From the NCBI GenBank assembly GCA_030041195.1, contig JASHOI010000704.1:1-5099 (forward strand): a DNA stretch of 5,099 bases, read 5' to 3'. The notes under the pieces are model-generated. The model was not told the origin of the DNA. It worked only from the letters and a program-made list of their open reading frames with translations, and did not search any database. How positions within the stretch are numbered: position 1 is the stretch's first letter; each line of letters starts with the position of its first letter. This stretch comes from Streptosporangiaceae bacterium (lineage in GTDB: Bacteria > Actinomycetota > Actinomycetes > Streptosporangiales > Streptosporangiaceae). A program made the translations under genes and the position numbers. Below are positions 1 through 5,099 of this stretch, piece after piece.

Positions 1-79
1 GCACGGCGGGAACCCGGCCCGCCGCCCGGCCGGGCGCGGCCGGCGGCCTGGGGCGCTGCAGCGTCTGCGACGCCGTCAT
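1..79 (-). CDS. N-terminus of probable ferric-iron ABC transporter permease (partial)
   Basis: Only about 26 codons are visible before the left edge of the window. The frame opens with ATG at 79 and stays open, reading MTASQTLQRPRPP and then an Ala/Pro/Gly/Arg-rich stretch. This looks like the short basic cytoplasmic tail that precedes the first membrane helix of many actinobacterial FbpB/AfuB-type permeases, but no membrane segment is reached, so the product is inferred mainly from position. The start lies 25 nt after the stop of the ferric-binding protein gene on the same strand, the usual binding protein-permease order. An AAGGA sequence (minus strand, 95-91) lies 11 nt before the ATG and GGGGAG directly abuts it. 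An in-frame ATG at 91 is an alternative start. Confidence 0.5.
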   Translation of the reverse strand, partial: MTASQTLQRPRPPAAPGRAAGRVPAV

Positions 80-104
80 CTCCCCGCCCATCCTTCGTGG
101 CCGG

Positions 105-1142
105 TCACAGCAGGCCCGCCTCGCGCATCAGCGCGATGGCCGTAGCCCCGGTACCGAGGTCGGCGATCGTCATCGGATAGGACTGCAGCTGGTCGAACGG
201 CGTTTCCGGCGCCTGGGTGGTCACCCCGGACGCGATCGGGTACTCGAAGCTGATCGACTTGCTCGGGTCCCCGATGATGCTCTGGCCCTGCTTGCTGACC
301 AGGAACGCGAGGAACCTCTGCGCCGCGGCCTGGTGCGTGGAGGACTTCAGTATCCCCGCGCCGGAGATGTCGACCACGTAGCCGGGGTCGCGCGGCGCGA
401 AGTGGGTGATGTCCGAGTGCACGTGGCCGGCGCCGATCTCGGCCCGCATCCGGTACCAGTAGTACTGGTTGACGACCCCGAACGCCACGGCACCGCGGTT
501 CACCTCGTCGGCGATCGTCTCGTTGTCCGGGTAGATGTGACCGCTGGCGTTCGCGTAGATCGCCTTGAGCCAGGTCAGCGTCGCGGACTTGCCGTAGGCG
601 CGGTCGTAGTCCGTGACGATCGGCTGGAAGTCGGTCTCCTGCGGCGCCAGGGCCAGTTTGCCCTTGTACTTCGCCTCAGCGAGCTGGCTGACGTGCGTGG
701 GGAGCTGGCTTGCCGAGATCAGCGACGGGTTGTAGATGATCACGCTGACCCGCCCCGAGACGCCCACCCAGTCGCCGTCGGGGGAGTTGTACCTGGCCGG
801 GGTGTGGCTCAGCGTCGACGAGTCCACCTTGGCCAGCAGGCCCTTGGCCTGCAGGCTCTCCAGCGGCGGCGAGTTCTCGGTCCAGAACACGTCGGCGGGG
901 GAGTGCGAGCCCTCGGTCACGATCTGGTCGGCCAGCACGTCTTCGTCGTCGCTGCGGATGTTGACCGTGATGCCGGTCGCCTTCTCGAACGCGTTCACCA
1001 GCGCGTCAGCGGTCTGCTCGTGCTGGCCGTTGTAGAGGGTGATCGTCTGGGCGGCCGAGCCGCTGGCCGTGCCGCACCCGGCGAGCAGTCCGCAGAGGGT
1101 CGCGACGCCGGCGATGGCCGCCAGCCAGCGCTTGCCGGTCAT
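105..1142 (-). CDS. Ferric-iron ABC transporter substrate-binding lipoprotein (FbpA/AfuA type)
   Basis: This 345-residue protein captures Fe(III) outside the membrane and delivers it to an ABC permease. The N-terminus is a lipoprotein signal: basic MTGKR, hydrophobic core, lipobox LAGC with Cys23 as the anchoring residue. Next comes the family opening ITLYNGQHEQ (His41), then DVFWTE (Glu89) and NQYYWY (Tyr227-Tyr228). The His-Glu and His-Tyr spacings (48 and 186) equal those of the Neisseria FbpA ligands His9, Glu57, Tyr195 and Tyr196, so the iron site appears complete. The frame stays open upstream to 1472, but that extension is only the antisense-like reading of the neighbouring lipoprotein gene. 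The ATG at 1142 directly precedes the signal peptide and overlaps the upstream stop as ATGA, implying translational coupling. An iron box controls the operon. A non-iron ligand such as thiamine or a phosphonate is possible in related families but unlikely given the four ligands. Confidence 0.93.
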   Translation of the reverse strand: MTGKRWLAAIAGVATLCGLLAGCGTASGSAAQTITLYNGQHEQTADALVNAFEKATGITVNIRSDDEDVLADQIVTEGSHSPADVFWTENSPPLESLQAKGLLAKVDSSTLSHTPARYNSPDGDWVGVSGRVSVIIYNPSLISASQLPTHVSQLAEAKYKGKLALAPQETDFQPIVTDYDRAYGKSATLTWLKAIYANASGHIYPDNETIADEVNRGAVAFGVVNQYYWYRMRAEIGAGHVHSDITHFAPRDPGYVVDISGAGILKSSTHQAAAQRFLAFLVSKQGQSIIGDPSKSISFEYPIASGVTTQAPETPFDQLQSYPMTIADLGTGATAIALMREAGLL

Positions 1143-1564
1143 GACGCCGCGCCCGGGCAGAACGAGTTGATCTGCTTGCTCGCCGAAGCCACCGCCAGCT
1201 TGGCCGAGGGAGAGCTGCCGTTGCTGTCGAAGAACGCCCGGTAGGCGCTCGCGAGCTTGTCGATCGCCGTCCGGAGCCGGGCGTCGGACGTGTGGATCTG
1301 GCCGAGCGGGAGGATCTGGGCCTCGGCGTAGCCGACCGGATCGGCGCCCGGGTCGGGGCCGTCCGACAGCACGGCACTGACCTGGGTACAAGTCGTGCGC
1401 ACCACCGCGGCAGAGGCAGCCCCGGACGTTCCGGCAGAACCTGTCCCGGACTTCGGCGCCGCGGACCCGCACGCGCCGAGCAGCGCGGAAAGCCCTAGCG
1501 TGGTAAGTACCAGTACCGCAGGCCCGCGAAACCGGGCTACGGCCGCGTTGCGTGGAGTGGCCAT
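1139..1564 (-). CDS. Small iron-operon lipoprotein of unknown function
   Basis: This 141-residue protein is the first gene after the iron-regulated promoter. It carries a lipoprotein signal peptide: basic residues to Arg13, hydrophobic core 15-29, lipobox LGAC with Cys32 as the lipidated residue. A low-complexity Gly/Ser/Ala/Thr tether follows (about 33-55), then a compact, probably helical domain (56-141) with two cysteines, Cys59 and Cys136, near its ends that could form a disulfide. I do not recognise the family. The start at 1564 is supported by AGGACGGAG on the minus strand (1576-1568). Its TGA overlaps the ATG of the ferric-binding protein by 4 nt, so the two are expected to be made together. 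The context suggests an accessory role in iron capture at the membrane surface, but no metal-binding motif is evident beyond scattered Asp, Glu and His residues. Confidence 0.85.
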   Translation of the reverse strand: MATPRNAAVARFRGPAVLVLTTLGLSALLGACGSAAPKSGTGSAGTSGAASAAVVRTTCTQVSAVLSDGPDPGADPVGYAEAQILPLGQIHTSDARLRTAIDKLASAYRAFFDSNGSSPSAKLAVASASKQINSFCPGAAS

Positions 1565-1602
1565 GATCTCCGTCCTGTCAGGCAGCCTTCCCCGGCGGCT
1601 GA

Positions 1603-1621
1603 TGAGCTTAGGCTAACCTAA
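1603..1621 (-). promoter_or_regulatory. Iron box (DmdR/IdeR-type operator)
   Basis: The plus-strand bases TGAGCTTAGGCTAACCTAA match 17 of 19 positions of the actinobacterial iron-box consensus TTAGGTTAGGCTAACCTAA. The two differences lie in one outer half. In this regulator family, Fe(II)-loaded repressor binds such boxes and blocks transcription when iron is plentiful. Here the box covers the putative -10 and part of the spacer of the promoter for the lipoprotein/ferric-binding operon, the expected place for repression. It lies more than 130 nt from the divergent xdhC start, so control of that gene is less likely. Confidence 0.88.
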
Positions 1622-1634
1622 CTAATCATGTCAA
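1605..1634 (-). promoter_or_regulatory. Promoter of the iron-uptake operon
   Basis: On the minus strand a perfect TTGACA -35 hexamer (1634-1629) is followed after an 18-nt spacer by TAAGCT (1610-1605), a weak -10 keeping only the first two and the last bases of TATAAT. Transcription would start near 1598, leaving a leader of about 35 nt that ends in AGGACGGAG before the ATG at 1564. The overlap with the iron box fits a repressible housekeeping-type promoter. The -35 is clear. The choice of -10 is the uncertain part. Confidence 0.6.
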
Positions 1635-1697
1635 CAGCCCTCAGCCGGGCCGCACCCGGGGTACGTCTGCGGGCGTAGCCACTGGTCGCAGGATCGC

Positions 1698-1726
1698 TTC
1701 CCTGCCCAGGGGGAACGTAACCTGGG
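1698..1726 (+). other. Possible pseudoknot in the xdhC leader
   Basis: TTCCC (1698-1702) can pair with GGGAA (1711-1715), and the loop bases CCCAGG (1705-1710) can pair with CCTGGG (1721-1726), giving an H-type pseudoknot 17 nt before the GAGGTGG ribosome-binding site of xdhC. A further small hairpin, CCGGG/CCCGG (1645-1649 with 1655-1659), lies upstream. The pairings are seen directly. Whether the RNA is made is unknown, because a TANNNT -10-like element (TAACCT, 1718-1723) within the same stretch would place the transcript start downstream. It does not match a molybdenum-cofactor or cobalamin riboswitch that I can recognise. Confidence 0.25.
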
Positions 1727-1754
1727 GAGTACCGCGAGACCTGAGGTGGCAAGC

Positions 1755-2930
1755 GTGCGAGACATCCTGGATCCGATTTCCAAGTGGTGGGAGGACGGGG
1801 AGCCGTTCGGCCTGGCGACCGTCGTGCGGACGTTCAGCAGCGCGCCGAGGGAGCCCGGAGCGGCGATGGCGGTCTCCGCCGACGGCGAGGCCGTGGGCAG
1901 CGTCTCGGGCGGCTGCGTCGAGGGAGCCGTTTATGAGCTGGCCGGCGAGGTACGCGCGAGCGGGCAGGCGGTGCTGCAGACCTACGGCATCTCCGACGAT
2001 GACGCGTTCGCGGTGGGCCTGACCTGCGGCGGCATCATTGACATCTTCGTGGAACCGGTCAGCAGCGAGACCTTCCCCGAGCTCGGCGACGTGGCGGCGG
2101 CGGTCAGGGCCGACGAGCCGGTGGCGGTGGCGACCGTCATCGACGGGCCGGGCCGGGTGGGCGCCCGCCGGGTGATCTGGGGCTCCAGCGCCGGGCAGGG
2201 CGGGCCGGACGGCTCGGCCGACGGGCACGAGCCGGAGGGCCTGCGGTCATCGGGCACGCTGGGCTCCGGCGAGCGGCTGGATCAGGCGGTGGACGACGAC
2301 GCGCGCGGGATGCTCGCGCAGGGACTGACCGGGGTCCGCCGGTATGGTCCCGACGGTGAGCGGCGCCGGGATGAGCTGTCGGTGTTCGTCCAGTCGTTCG
2401 CGCCGCCGCCGCGGATGCTGGTCTTCGGCGCGATCGACTTCGCCGCCGCGGTGGCGCGGGCGGGCAAGTTCCTCGGCTACCGGGTGACGGTCTGCGACGC
2501 GCGGCCGGTGTTCGCGACGCGCAGGCGCTTCCCCGACGCCGACGAGGTGGTGACCGACTGGCCGCACCGCTACCTGGCCGGGCAGAACGTGGACGCGCGG
2601 ACGGTCATCTGCGTGCTCACCCACGACCCGAAGTTCGACGTGCCGCTGCTCGAGGTGGCCCTGCGCACCCCGGCCGGATACATCGGGGCGATGGGCAGCA
2701 GGCGCACCCACGACGACCGGCTGGCCAGACTCCGCGAGGTCGGCCTGACCGAGGACGAGCTGGCCAGGCTGCGCTCGCCGATCGGGCTCGACCTCGGCGC
2801 ACGGACGCCCGAGGAAACCGCGATCGCGATCGCCGCCGAGCTGATCCAGCTGCGCTGGGGCGGTTCCGGCCGCCCGCTGACCGCCACCACCGGCCGCATA
2901 CACCACAGCGCCTCCGCCGGCCACGACTGA
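1755..2930 (+). CDS. xdhC: XdhC/CoxI-family molybdenum-cofactor maturation chaperone
   Basis: This 391-residue protein belongs to the family that binds molybdenum cofactor, protects it, and helps its sulfuration and insertion into xanthine dehydrogenase/CO dehydrogenase-type hydroxylases in the cytoplasm. The N-terminal XdhC/CoxI domain (about 10-102) shows SSAPREPGAAMAV, GSVSGGCVEGAV (Cys54) and VGLTCGGIIDIF (Cys91). The C-terminal Rossmann-like XdhC domain (about 217-372) shows LVFGAIDFA, LTHDPKFDVPLL, GYIGAMGSRRTHDDRL and GLDLGARTPEETA. Residues 143-166 form a Gly/Ser/Asp-rich insert between the domains that looks longer than usual. The GTG at 1755 is preferred because GAGGTGG (1743-1749) lies 5 nt upstream and the same start context recurs at the next gene. 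An in-frame GTG at 1746 would add three residues but has no good ribosome-binding site. The next gene follows on the same strand with a related role, so an operon is likely. Confidence 0.92.
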   Translation: MRDILDPISKWWEDGEPFGLATVVRTFSSAPREPGAAMAVSADGEAVGSVSGGCVEGAVYELAGEVRASGQAVLQTYGISDDDAFAVGLTCGGIIDIFVEPVSSETFPELGDVAAAVRADEPVAVATVIDGPGRVGARRVIWGSSAGQGGPDGSADGHEPEGLRSSGTLGSGERLDQAVDDDARGMLAQGLTGVRRYGPDGERRRDELSVFVQSFAPPPRMLVFGAIDFAAAVARAGKFLGYRVTVCDARPVFATRRRFPDADEVVTDWPHRYLAGQNVDARTVICVLTHDPKFDVPLLEVALRTPAGYIGAMGSRRTHDDRLARLREVGLTEDELARLRSPIGLDLGARTPEETAIAIAAELIQLRWGGSGRPLTATTGRIHHSASAGHD

Positions 2931-2961
2931 TCGCGGCCGCGCGGGGGAGCGGCGGCGGGGT

Positions 2962-2977
2962 TAGCCTGGCAAGCGTG
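2962..2977 (+). promoter_or_regulatory. Possible leaderless promoter before the NTP transferase gene
   Basis: TAGCCT (2962-2967) fits the actinobacterial TANNNT -10 pattern and ends 7 nt before the GTG at 2975, the spacing expected when transcription starts at or next to the start codon. No purine-rich ribosome-binding site lies at the normal distance. GGCGGGG (2954-2960) is too far upstream. No convincing -35 is visible, so read-through from xdhC is an equally good explanation. Confidence 0.3.
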
Positions 2978-3607
2978 CAGAACGTGACGTCGGCCGGGGT
3001 CGCCGGGATCCTGCTCGCCGCGGGCGGCGGCAGCAGGCTCGGGCAGCCTAAGGCGCTCGTCGAGGTCGGCGGCGAGCCGCTCGCCGAGCGCGGCGTGGCG
3101 CTGCTCCGCGACGGAGGCGCGGCGCCGATCGTGGTGGTGACCGGCGCGGTGGCCGTCGACCTGCCCGGCGTGCTGGCCGTGCACAACCCGAACTGGCACA
3201 GCGGCATGGGGTCGTCACTCGCGGCAGGCCTGGCCACGGTGCCGGACGGCTGCGACGCCGCGGTGATCGCGCTCGTGGACCAGCCGCTGGTCGGGCCCGA
3301 GGCGGTGCGCCGGCTGATCGCGGCCCACGCCAGCGGCGCCCGGGTGGCCGTAGCCGCCTACGCCGGAGCGCCGCGGAACCCGGTCCTGCTCGCCCGGGAG
3401 CACTGGGCCGAGGTCACCGCGCTGGCCGTCGGCGATGCCGGGGCACGGCCGTTCCTGCGCGCACACCCGGACCTGGTGAGCCTCGTCGAGTGCGGCGACA
3501 CCGGCAGCCCGGACGACCTGGACACCCGCTCCGACCTCGACCGGCTGGCGGCCCTCGTCCGGCCCCGGCAGGCCGCCGCGCCGGCCGGCACCGCCGATCA
3601 GGACTGA
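2975..3607 (+). CDS. MobA/MocA-like NTP transferase, probable molybdenum cofactor cytidylyltransferase
   Basis: This 210-residue protein has the nucleotidyltransferase fold of the MobA/MocA group. It probably transfers CMP from CTP to molybdopterin, giving the dinucleotide cofactor used by xanthine/CO dehydrogenase-type enzymes. Visible motifs are the nucleotide-binding loop LLAAGGGSRLGQPKAL (13-28), NPNWHSGMGSSLAAGL (71-86), the metal-site motif ALVDQP (Asp102), APRNPVLL (132-139), GDAGARPFL (153-161) and a C-terminal LDTRSDLDRL. The length is normal for the family. It follows xdhC by 44 nt, a common pairing that supports CTP/molybdopterin specificity, although GTP-using MobA or another sugar-phosphate nucleotidyltransferase cannot be excluded from sequence. 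The GTG at 2984 is an alternative start that would remove three residues. The stop overlaps the convergent epimerase stop by 10 nt. Confidence 0.88.
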   Translation: MQNVTSAGVAGILLAAGGGSRLGQPKALVEVGGEPLAERGVALLRDGGAAPIVVVTGAVAVDLPGVLAVHNPNWHSGMGSSLAAGLATVPDGCDAAVIALVDQPLVGPEAVRRLIAAHASGARVAVAAYAGAPRNPVLLAREHWAEVTALAVGDAGARPFLRAHPDLVSLVECGDTGSPDDLDTRSDLDRLAALVRPRQAAAPAGTADQD

Positions 3608-4539
3608 CGCACCGCGATTCCCCACTCGTGCGTGATGCTGTCGCCGGGATGCAGGATCAGCAGGTCGATCCCGGTGGCGAAGCTGTTCGGGGGGCAGGTC
3701 ATCGGCTCGATGGCGAGCGCCCGCCTGCGGCGCCCCGGATCCAGCGCGTCCCCGGTGAACACCTGCAGCCACCGGTAGCCCTGGCCAGCCCAGAACGCAA
3801 CCCGCACGCCCGCGCTGCTCAGCTGGGCCCAGGCGCGGCCGTCCGGCCCGGTCGTCAGCGCGGTGAACGCGTGATCGATCCTGGTGTCGCCCACCAGGCG
3901 CGGCTCGCGGAAGTCGTAGGGCGTGCCGGTGACGTCCTCGGGCTCGCCACGCGGGATGCCGCGGTCGCCGGCCCTGAGCCAGCGCGCGGCGGGAAGCAGC
4001 AGCTCGCATTCGTCGATCAACGCGGCGCCCGTGGTCAGGTACGGGTGCTGGCCGGTGCCGTACGGGGCGGGACGGCTGCCGGGATTGGCGGCCGTCACGC
4101 TGACGTGCAGCCCCTCGTCGGCGCTGACCCGGTACTCGGCGGTCAGCTCCAGGCAGAACGGATAGCCGGCGTGCCCGAACAGCACGTGCCGCAGGCGCAC
4201 CGCTTCGGCAGTGCGCTCGGCTTCCTGCCAGCCCGCCCACCGGGTCAGGCCGTGGATGGCGTTGCCCTGCGCCGGCTCGCTCAGGTCCAGCTGAAAGCTG
4301 ACGCCGTCGAGCGTGTACTTGCCGCCGTCGACCCGGTTCGGCCACGGGGCCAGCAGCTGCCCCGAGGCGCCCGGGGGCAGTTCATCGGGCGCATATTCTG
4401 CGATAACGGGCCGATCACGGTACCGGAATTCGCGTAGCCCTGCGCCGAGTTCGGTAACTGCTGCGGAGTAGTCGCCCGCGGAAATCCGGAACTGCGCTCC
4501 GGTGAGCGGGATCGAGGTCAGCTTCGTCATGCCGACCAT
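3598..4539 (-). CDS. Aldose 1-epimerase (galactose mutarotase-like)
   Basis: This 313-residue cytoplasmic protein of the GalM-like beta-sandwich family would interconvert the alpha and beta anomers of an aldose, feeding sugar catabolism. Motifs in order are LLAPWPNRVDGGKY (62-75), NAIHGL (His96), GTGQHPYL (His165), IDHAF (221-225) and LAIEPMTCPPNSF (Glu278). The two histidines and the glutamate match the catalytic acid/base set of this family. The start at 4539 is supported by GGAG (minus strand, 4551-4548) 8 nt upstream. An internal ATG at 4530 is less well placed. It stands alone on its strand, convergent with the transferase gene and separated by 226 nt from the gene behind it. The exact sugar cannot be read from sequence, and the family includes members acting on glucose, galactose or phosphorylated hexoses. 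Confidence 0.9.
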   Translation of the reverse strand: MVGMTKLTSIPLTGAQFRISAGDYSAAVTELGAGLREFRYRDRPVIAEYAPDELPPGASGQLLAPWPNRVDGGKYTLDGVSFQLDLSEPAQGNAIHGLTRWAGWQEAERTAEAVRLRHVLFGHAGYPFCLELTAEYRVSADEGLHVSVTAANPGSRPAPYGTGQHPYLTTGAALIDECELLLPAARWLRAGDRGIPRGEPEDVTGTPYDFREPRLVGDTRIDHAFTALTTGPDGRAWAQLSSAGVRVAFWAGQGYRWLQVFTGDALDPGRRRRALAIEPMTCPPNSFATGIDLLILHPGDSITHEWGIAVRQS

Positions 4540-4577
4540 CTTGCTTTCTCCGCATGCTGACCCGGGGCGGGACCCGG

Positions 4578-4587
4578 TTATTTAAAT
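4578..4587 (-). promoter_or_regulatory. AT-rich patch, possible -10 region for the epimerase
   Basis: TTATTTAAAT on the plus strand is a run of ten A/T bases in a very GC-rich stretch, about 40 nt upstream of the epimerase ATG. On the minus strand it offers TTAAAT (4585-4580) as a 4/6 match to TATAAT. No good -35 is found at 16-19 nt, where the sequence is the GC-rich arm of an inverted repeat, so the call is tentative. Confidence 0.3.
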
Positions 4588-4590
4588 GCC

Positions 4591-4630
4591 GGCGGGGCTG
4601 CTTGGGGAGCGGGGGACCTTCAGCCCCGCC
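4591..4630. repeat. Perfect 10-bp inverted repeat with 20-nt loop
   Basis: GGCGGGGCTG (4591-4600) is the exact reverse complement of CAGCCCCGCC (4621-4630). The stem is strongly GC and could act as a terminator for the minus-strand gene ending at 4766, 136 nt upstream on that strand, although there is no U-run: the minus-strand sequence after the stem is GGCATTTAAATAA. It could equally be a protein-binding site next to the epimerase promoter. Confidence 0.5.
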
Positions 4631-4653
4631 AGCAATTGCACCATAGCGGCCCG

Positions 4654-4766
4654 GGCGGGGCATGCGGGCGAACTTCGCCAACACCACAGGTTGTTCTCAG
4701 GTGGGCAGGCACGCGATAGCGGAACGGCGCCAGCAGGGTTCACGGGCCGTTACGCGATGCCCCGCC
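4654..4766. repeat. Second 10-bp inverted repeat, arms 93 nt apart
   Basis: GGCGGGGCAT (4654-4663) is the exact reverse complement of ATGCCCCGCC (4757-4766), whose last base falls in the stop codon of the minus-strand gene at the right edge. The arms share the 8-mer core GGCGGGGC with the repeat at 4591-4630, so four core copies lie within 176 nt. Between the arms is a shorter pair, AACGGC/GCCGTT (4723-4728 with 4746-4751), and the direct repeat ACGCGAT (4711 and 4752). No gene is seen in 4540-4765. Confidence 0.4.
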
Positions 4767-5099
4767 TACCCTTGCGGCGCAAGACGGCCGGTCCGGACCG
4801 CCTCGGCAGCGAGCACGCCGAACAGGTAAAAGTACGCGGACTCCTCGTCGTCGAAAATGCGCACCTCATGCCTGGCGCCGGCGGCTGCGTTGAAGACCTC
4901 GAACCCGTCCGGGGTCTGGATCAGGCACATGGCGCCGTCGATCTCTTCGCCGAGAGCGTACGCGGACGGCGGTATCGCCGCGAGGCTGGCGAGCTCCGAG
5001 AAGATCCGCTGGGTCGCCTGGCGCCGGAGTGCGGAACGCCGGCGCCCGGCCGGCCGCTGCGGCTGCGCCGGCTCGGCGGCGGGTGCCGCCGACGGGGGC
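4766..5099 (-). CDS. Unrecognised protein, C-terminal 110 residues (partial)
   Basis: A minus-strand frame is open from the right edge to TAG at 4768-4766, giving 110 residues with no start codon in a plausible place, so the gene begins outside the window. The first 30 visible residues are Pro/Ala/Gln/Arg-rich and probably disordered. From about residue 31 the composition becomes that of a folded domain: RIFSELASL, GEEIDGAMCLIQTPDGFEVF, RHEVRIFDDEESAYFYLFG, ending in EAVRTGRLAPQG. The pattern of a tryptophan-free beta-hairpin, then an acidic turn, then an amphipathic aromatic helix suggests a small alpha/beta unit at the end of a longer protein. I do not recognise the family. It weakly recalls C-terminal units I associate with actinobacterial polymorphic-toxin or toxin-related proteins, but that is an impression only. 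Codon use is normal for the region, supporting a real gene. Confidence 0.72.
   Translation of the reverse strand, partial: PPSAAPAAEPAQPQRPAGRRRSALRRQATQRIFSELASLAAIPPSAYALGEEIDGAMCLIQTPDGFEVFNAAAGARHEVRIFDDEESAYFYLFGVLAAEAVRTGRLAPQG

Noticed and set aside
333..1244. Long plus-strand frame opposite the ferric-binding gene
   Set aside because: It is a shadow of a high-GC coding strand: Arg/Val/Gly-rich with no domain, opposite a gene with clear family motifs.
1143..1472. Upstream extension of the ferric-binding protein frame (110 residues)
   Set aside because: It reads through the coupled lipoprotein gene in another frame, is Arg/Pro/Gly-rich, and the signal peptide begins exactly at 1142.
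1678..1684. GCCACTG, resembling part of a cobalamin riboswitch
   Set aside because: The other conserved boxes of that riboswitch are absent, and a single 7-mer is not evidence.
2956..2974. Second iron box before the transferase gene
   Set aside because: Only the core GGTTAGCCT matches. About 10 of 19 positions agree and the other half-site is missing.
2247..3237. Long minus-strand frames opposite xdhC and the transferase
   Set aside because: Arg/Ala/Pro-rich shadows that conflict with well-supported plus-strand genes.
3490..4437. Plus-strand frame of 315 residues opposite the epimerase
   Set aside because: Composition is typical of an antisense shadow, and the epimerase catalytic motifs fix the true strand.
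4415..4687. Minus-strand 90-residue frame spanning the epimerase start
   Set aside because: It overlaps the epimerase in another frame, crosses the inverted repeat, is basic and low-complexity, and has no ribosome-binding site.
4662..4829. Small plus-strand frame starting at ATG 4662
   Set aside because: It runs antisense into the end of the right-edge gene, is Arg/Ala-rich and has no supporting signals.

Overview
The window is very GC-rich, uses GTG as well as ATG starts, has a Gram-positive-type iron box (DmdR/IdeR class) and encodes lipobox lipoproteins. Together these point to a high-GC actinomycete chromosome (Streptomyces or a relative). I cannot narrow the genus from sequence alone. 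No rRNA, tRNA, CRISPR array or insertion sequence was seen.

Left block, minus strand, read right to left from about 1635 to 1: an iron-regulated ferric-iron ABC transporter operon. A TTGACA -35 element and a weak -10 are overlaid by a 17/19 match to the actinobacterial iron box (1603-1621). The first gene is a small 141-residue lipoprotein of unknown function (1139-1564). Its stop codon overlaps by 4 nt (ATGA) the start of an FbpA/AfuA-type ferric-binding lipoprotein (105-1142), in which all four classical iron ligands (His, Glu, Tyr, Tyr) are present at canonical spacing. A third gene, probably the membrane permease, begins at 79 and runs off the left edge.

Centre, plus strand: a molybdenum-cofactor maturation pair. 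An XdhC/CoxI-type chaperone (1755-2930) is followed after 44 nt by a MobA/MocA-like NTP transferase (2975-3607), probably the molybdopterin cytidylyltransferase. They would prepare the cofactor for a xanthine dehydrogenase/CO dehydrogenase-family hydroxylase, but no hydroxylase subunits lie in the window. The two genes share an identical 12-nt start context, and the leader before xdhC can be folded into a small pseudoknot.

Right, minus strand: a galactose mutarotase-like aldose 1-epimerase (3598-4539) converges on and overlaps the transferase by 10 nt at the stop codons. Upstream of it is a 226-nt gene-free stretch (4540-4765) with four copies of the 8-mer GGCGGGGC or its complement arranged as inverted pairs, plus an AT-rich patch that may be the epimerase promoter. 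The right edge holds the C-terminal 110 residues of an unrecognised minus-strand protein (4766-5099).

The likeliest undescribed element is the small lipoprotein that leads the iron operon and is translationally coupled to the ferric-binding protein. The other genes belong to recognisable families, except the partial one at the right edge.
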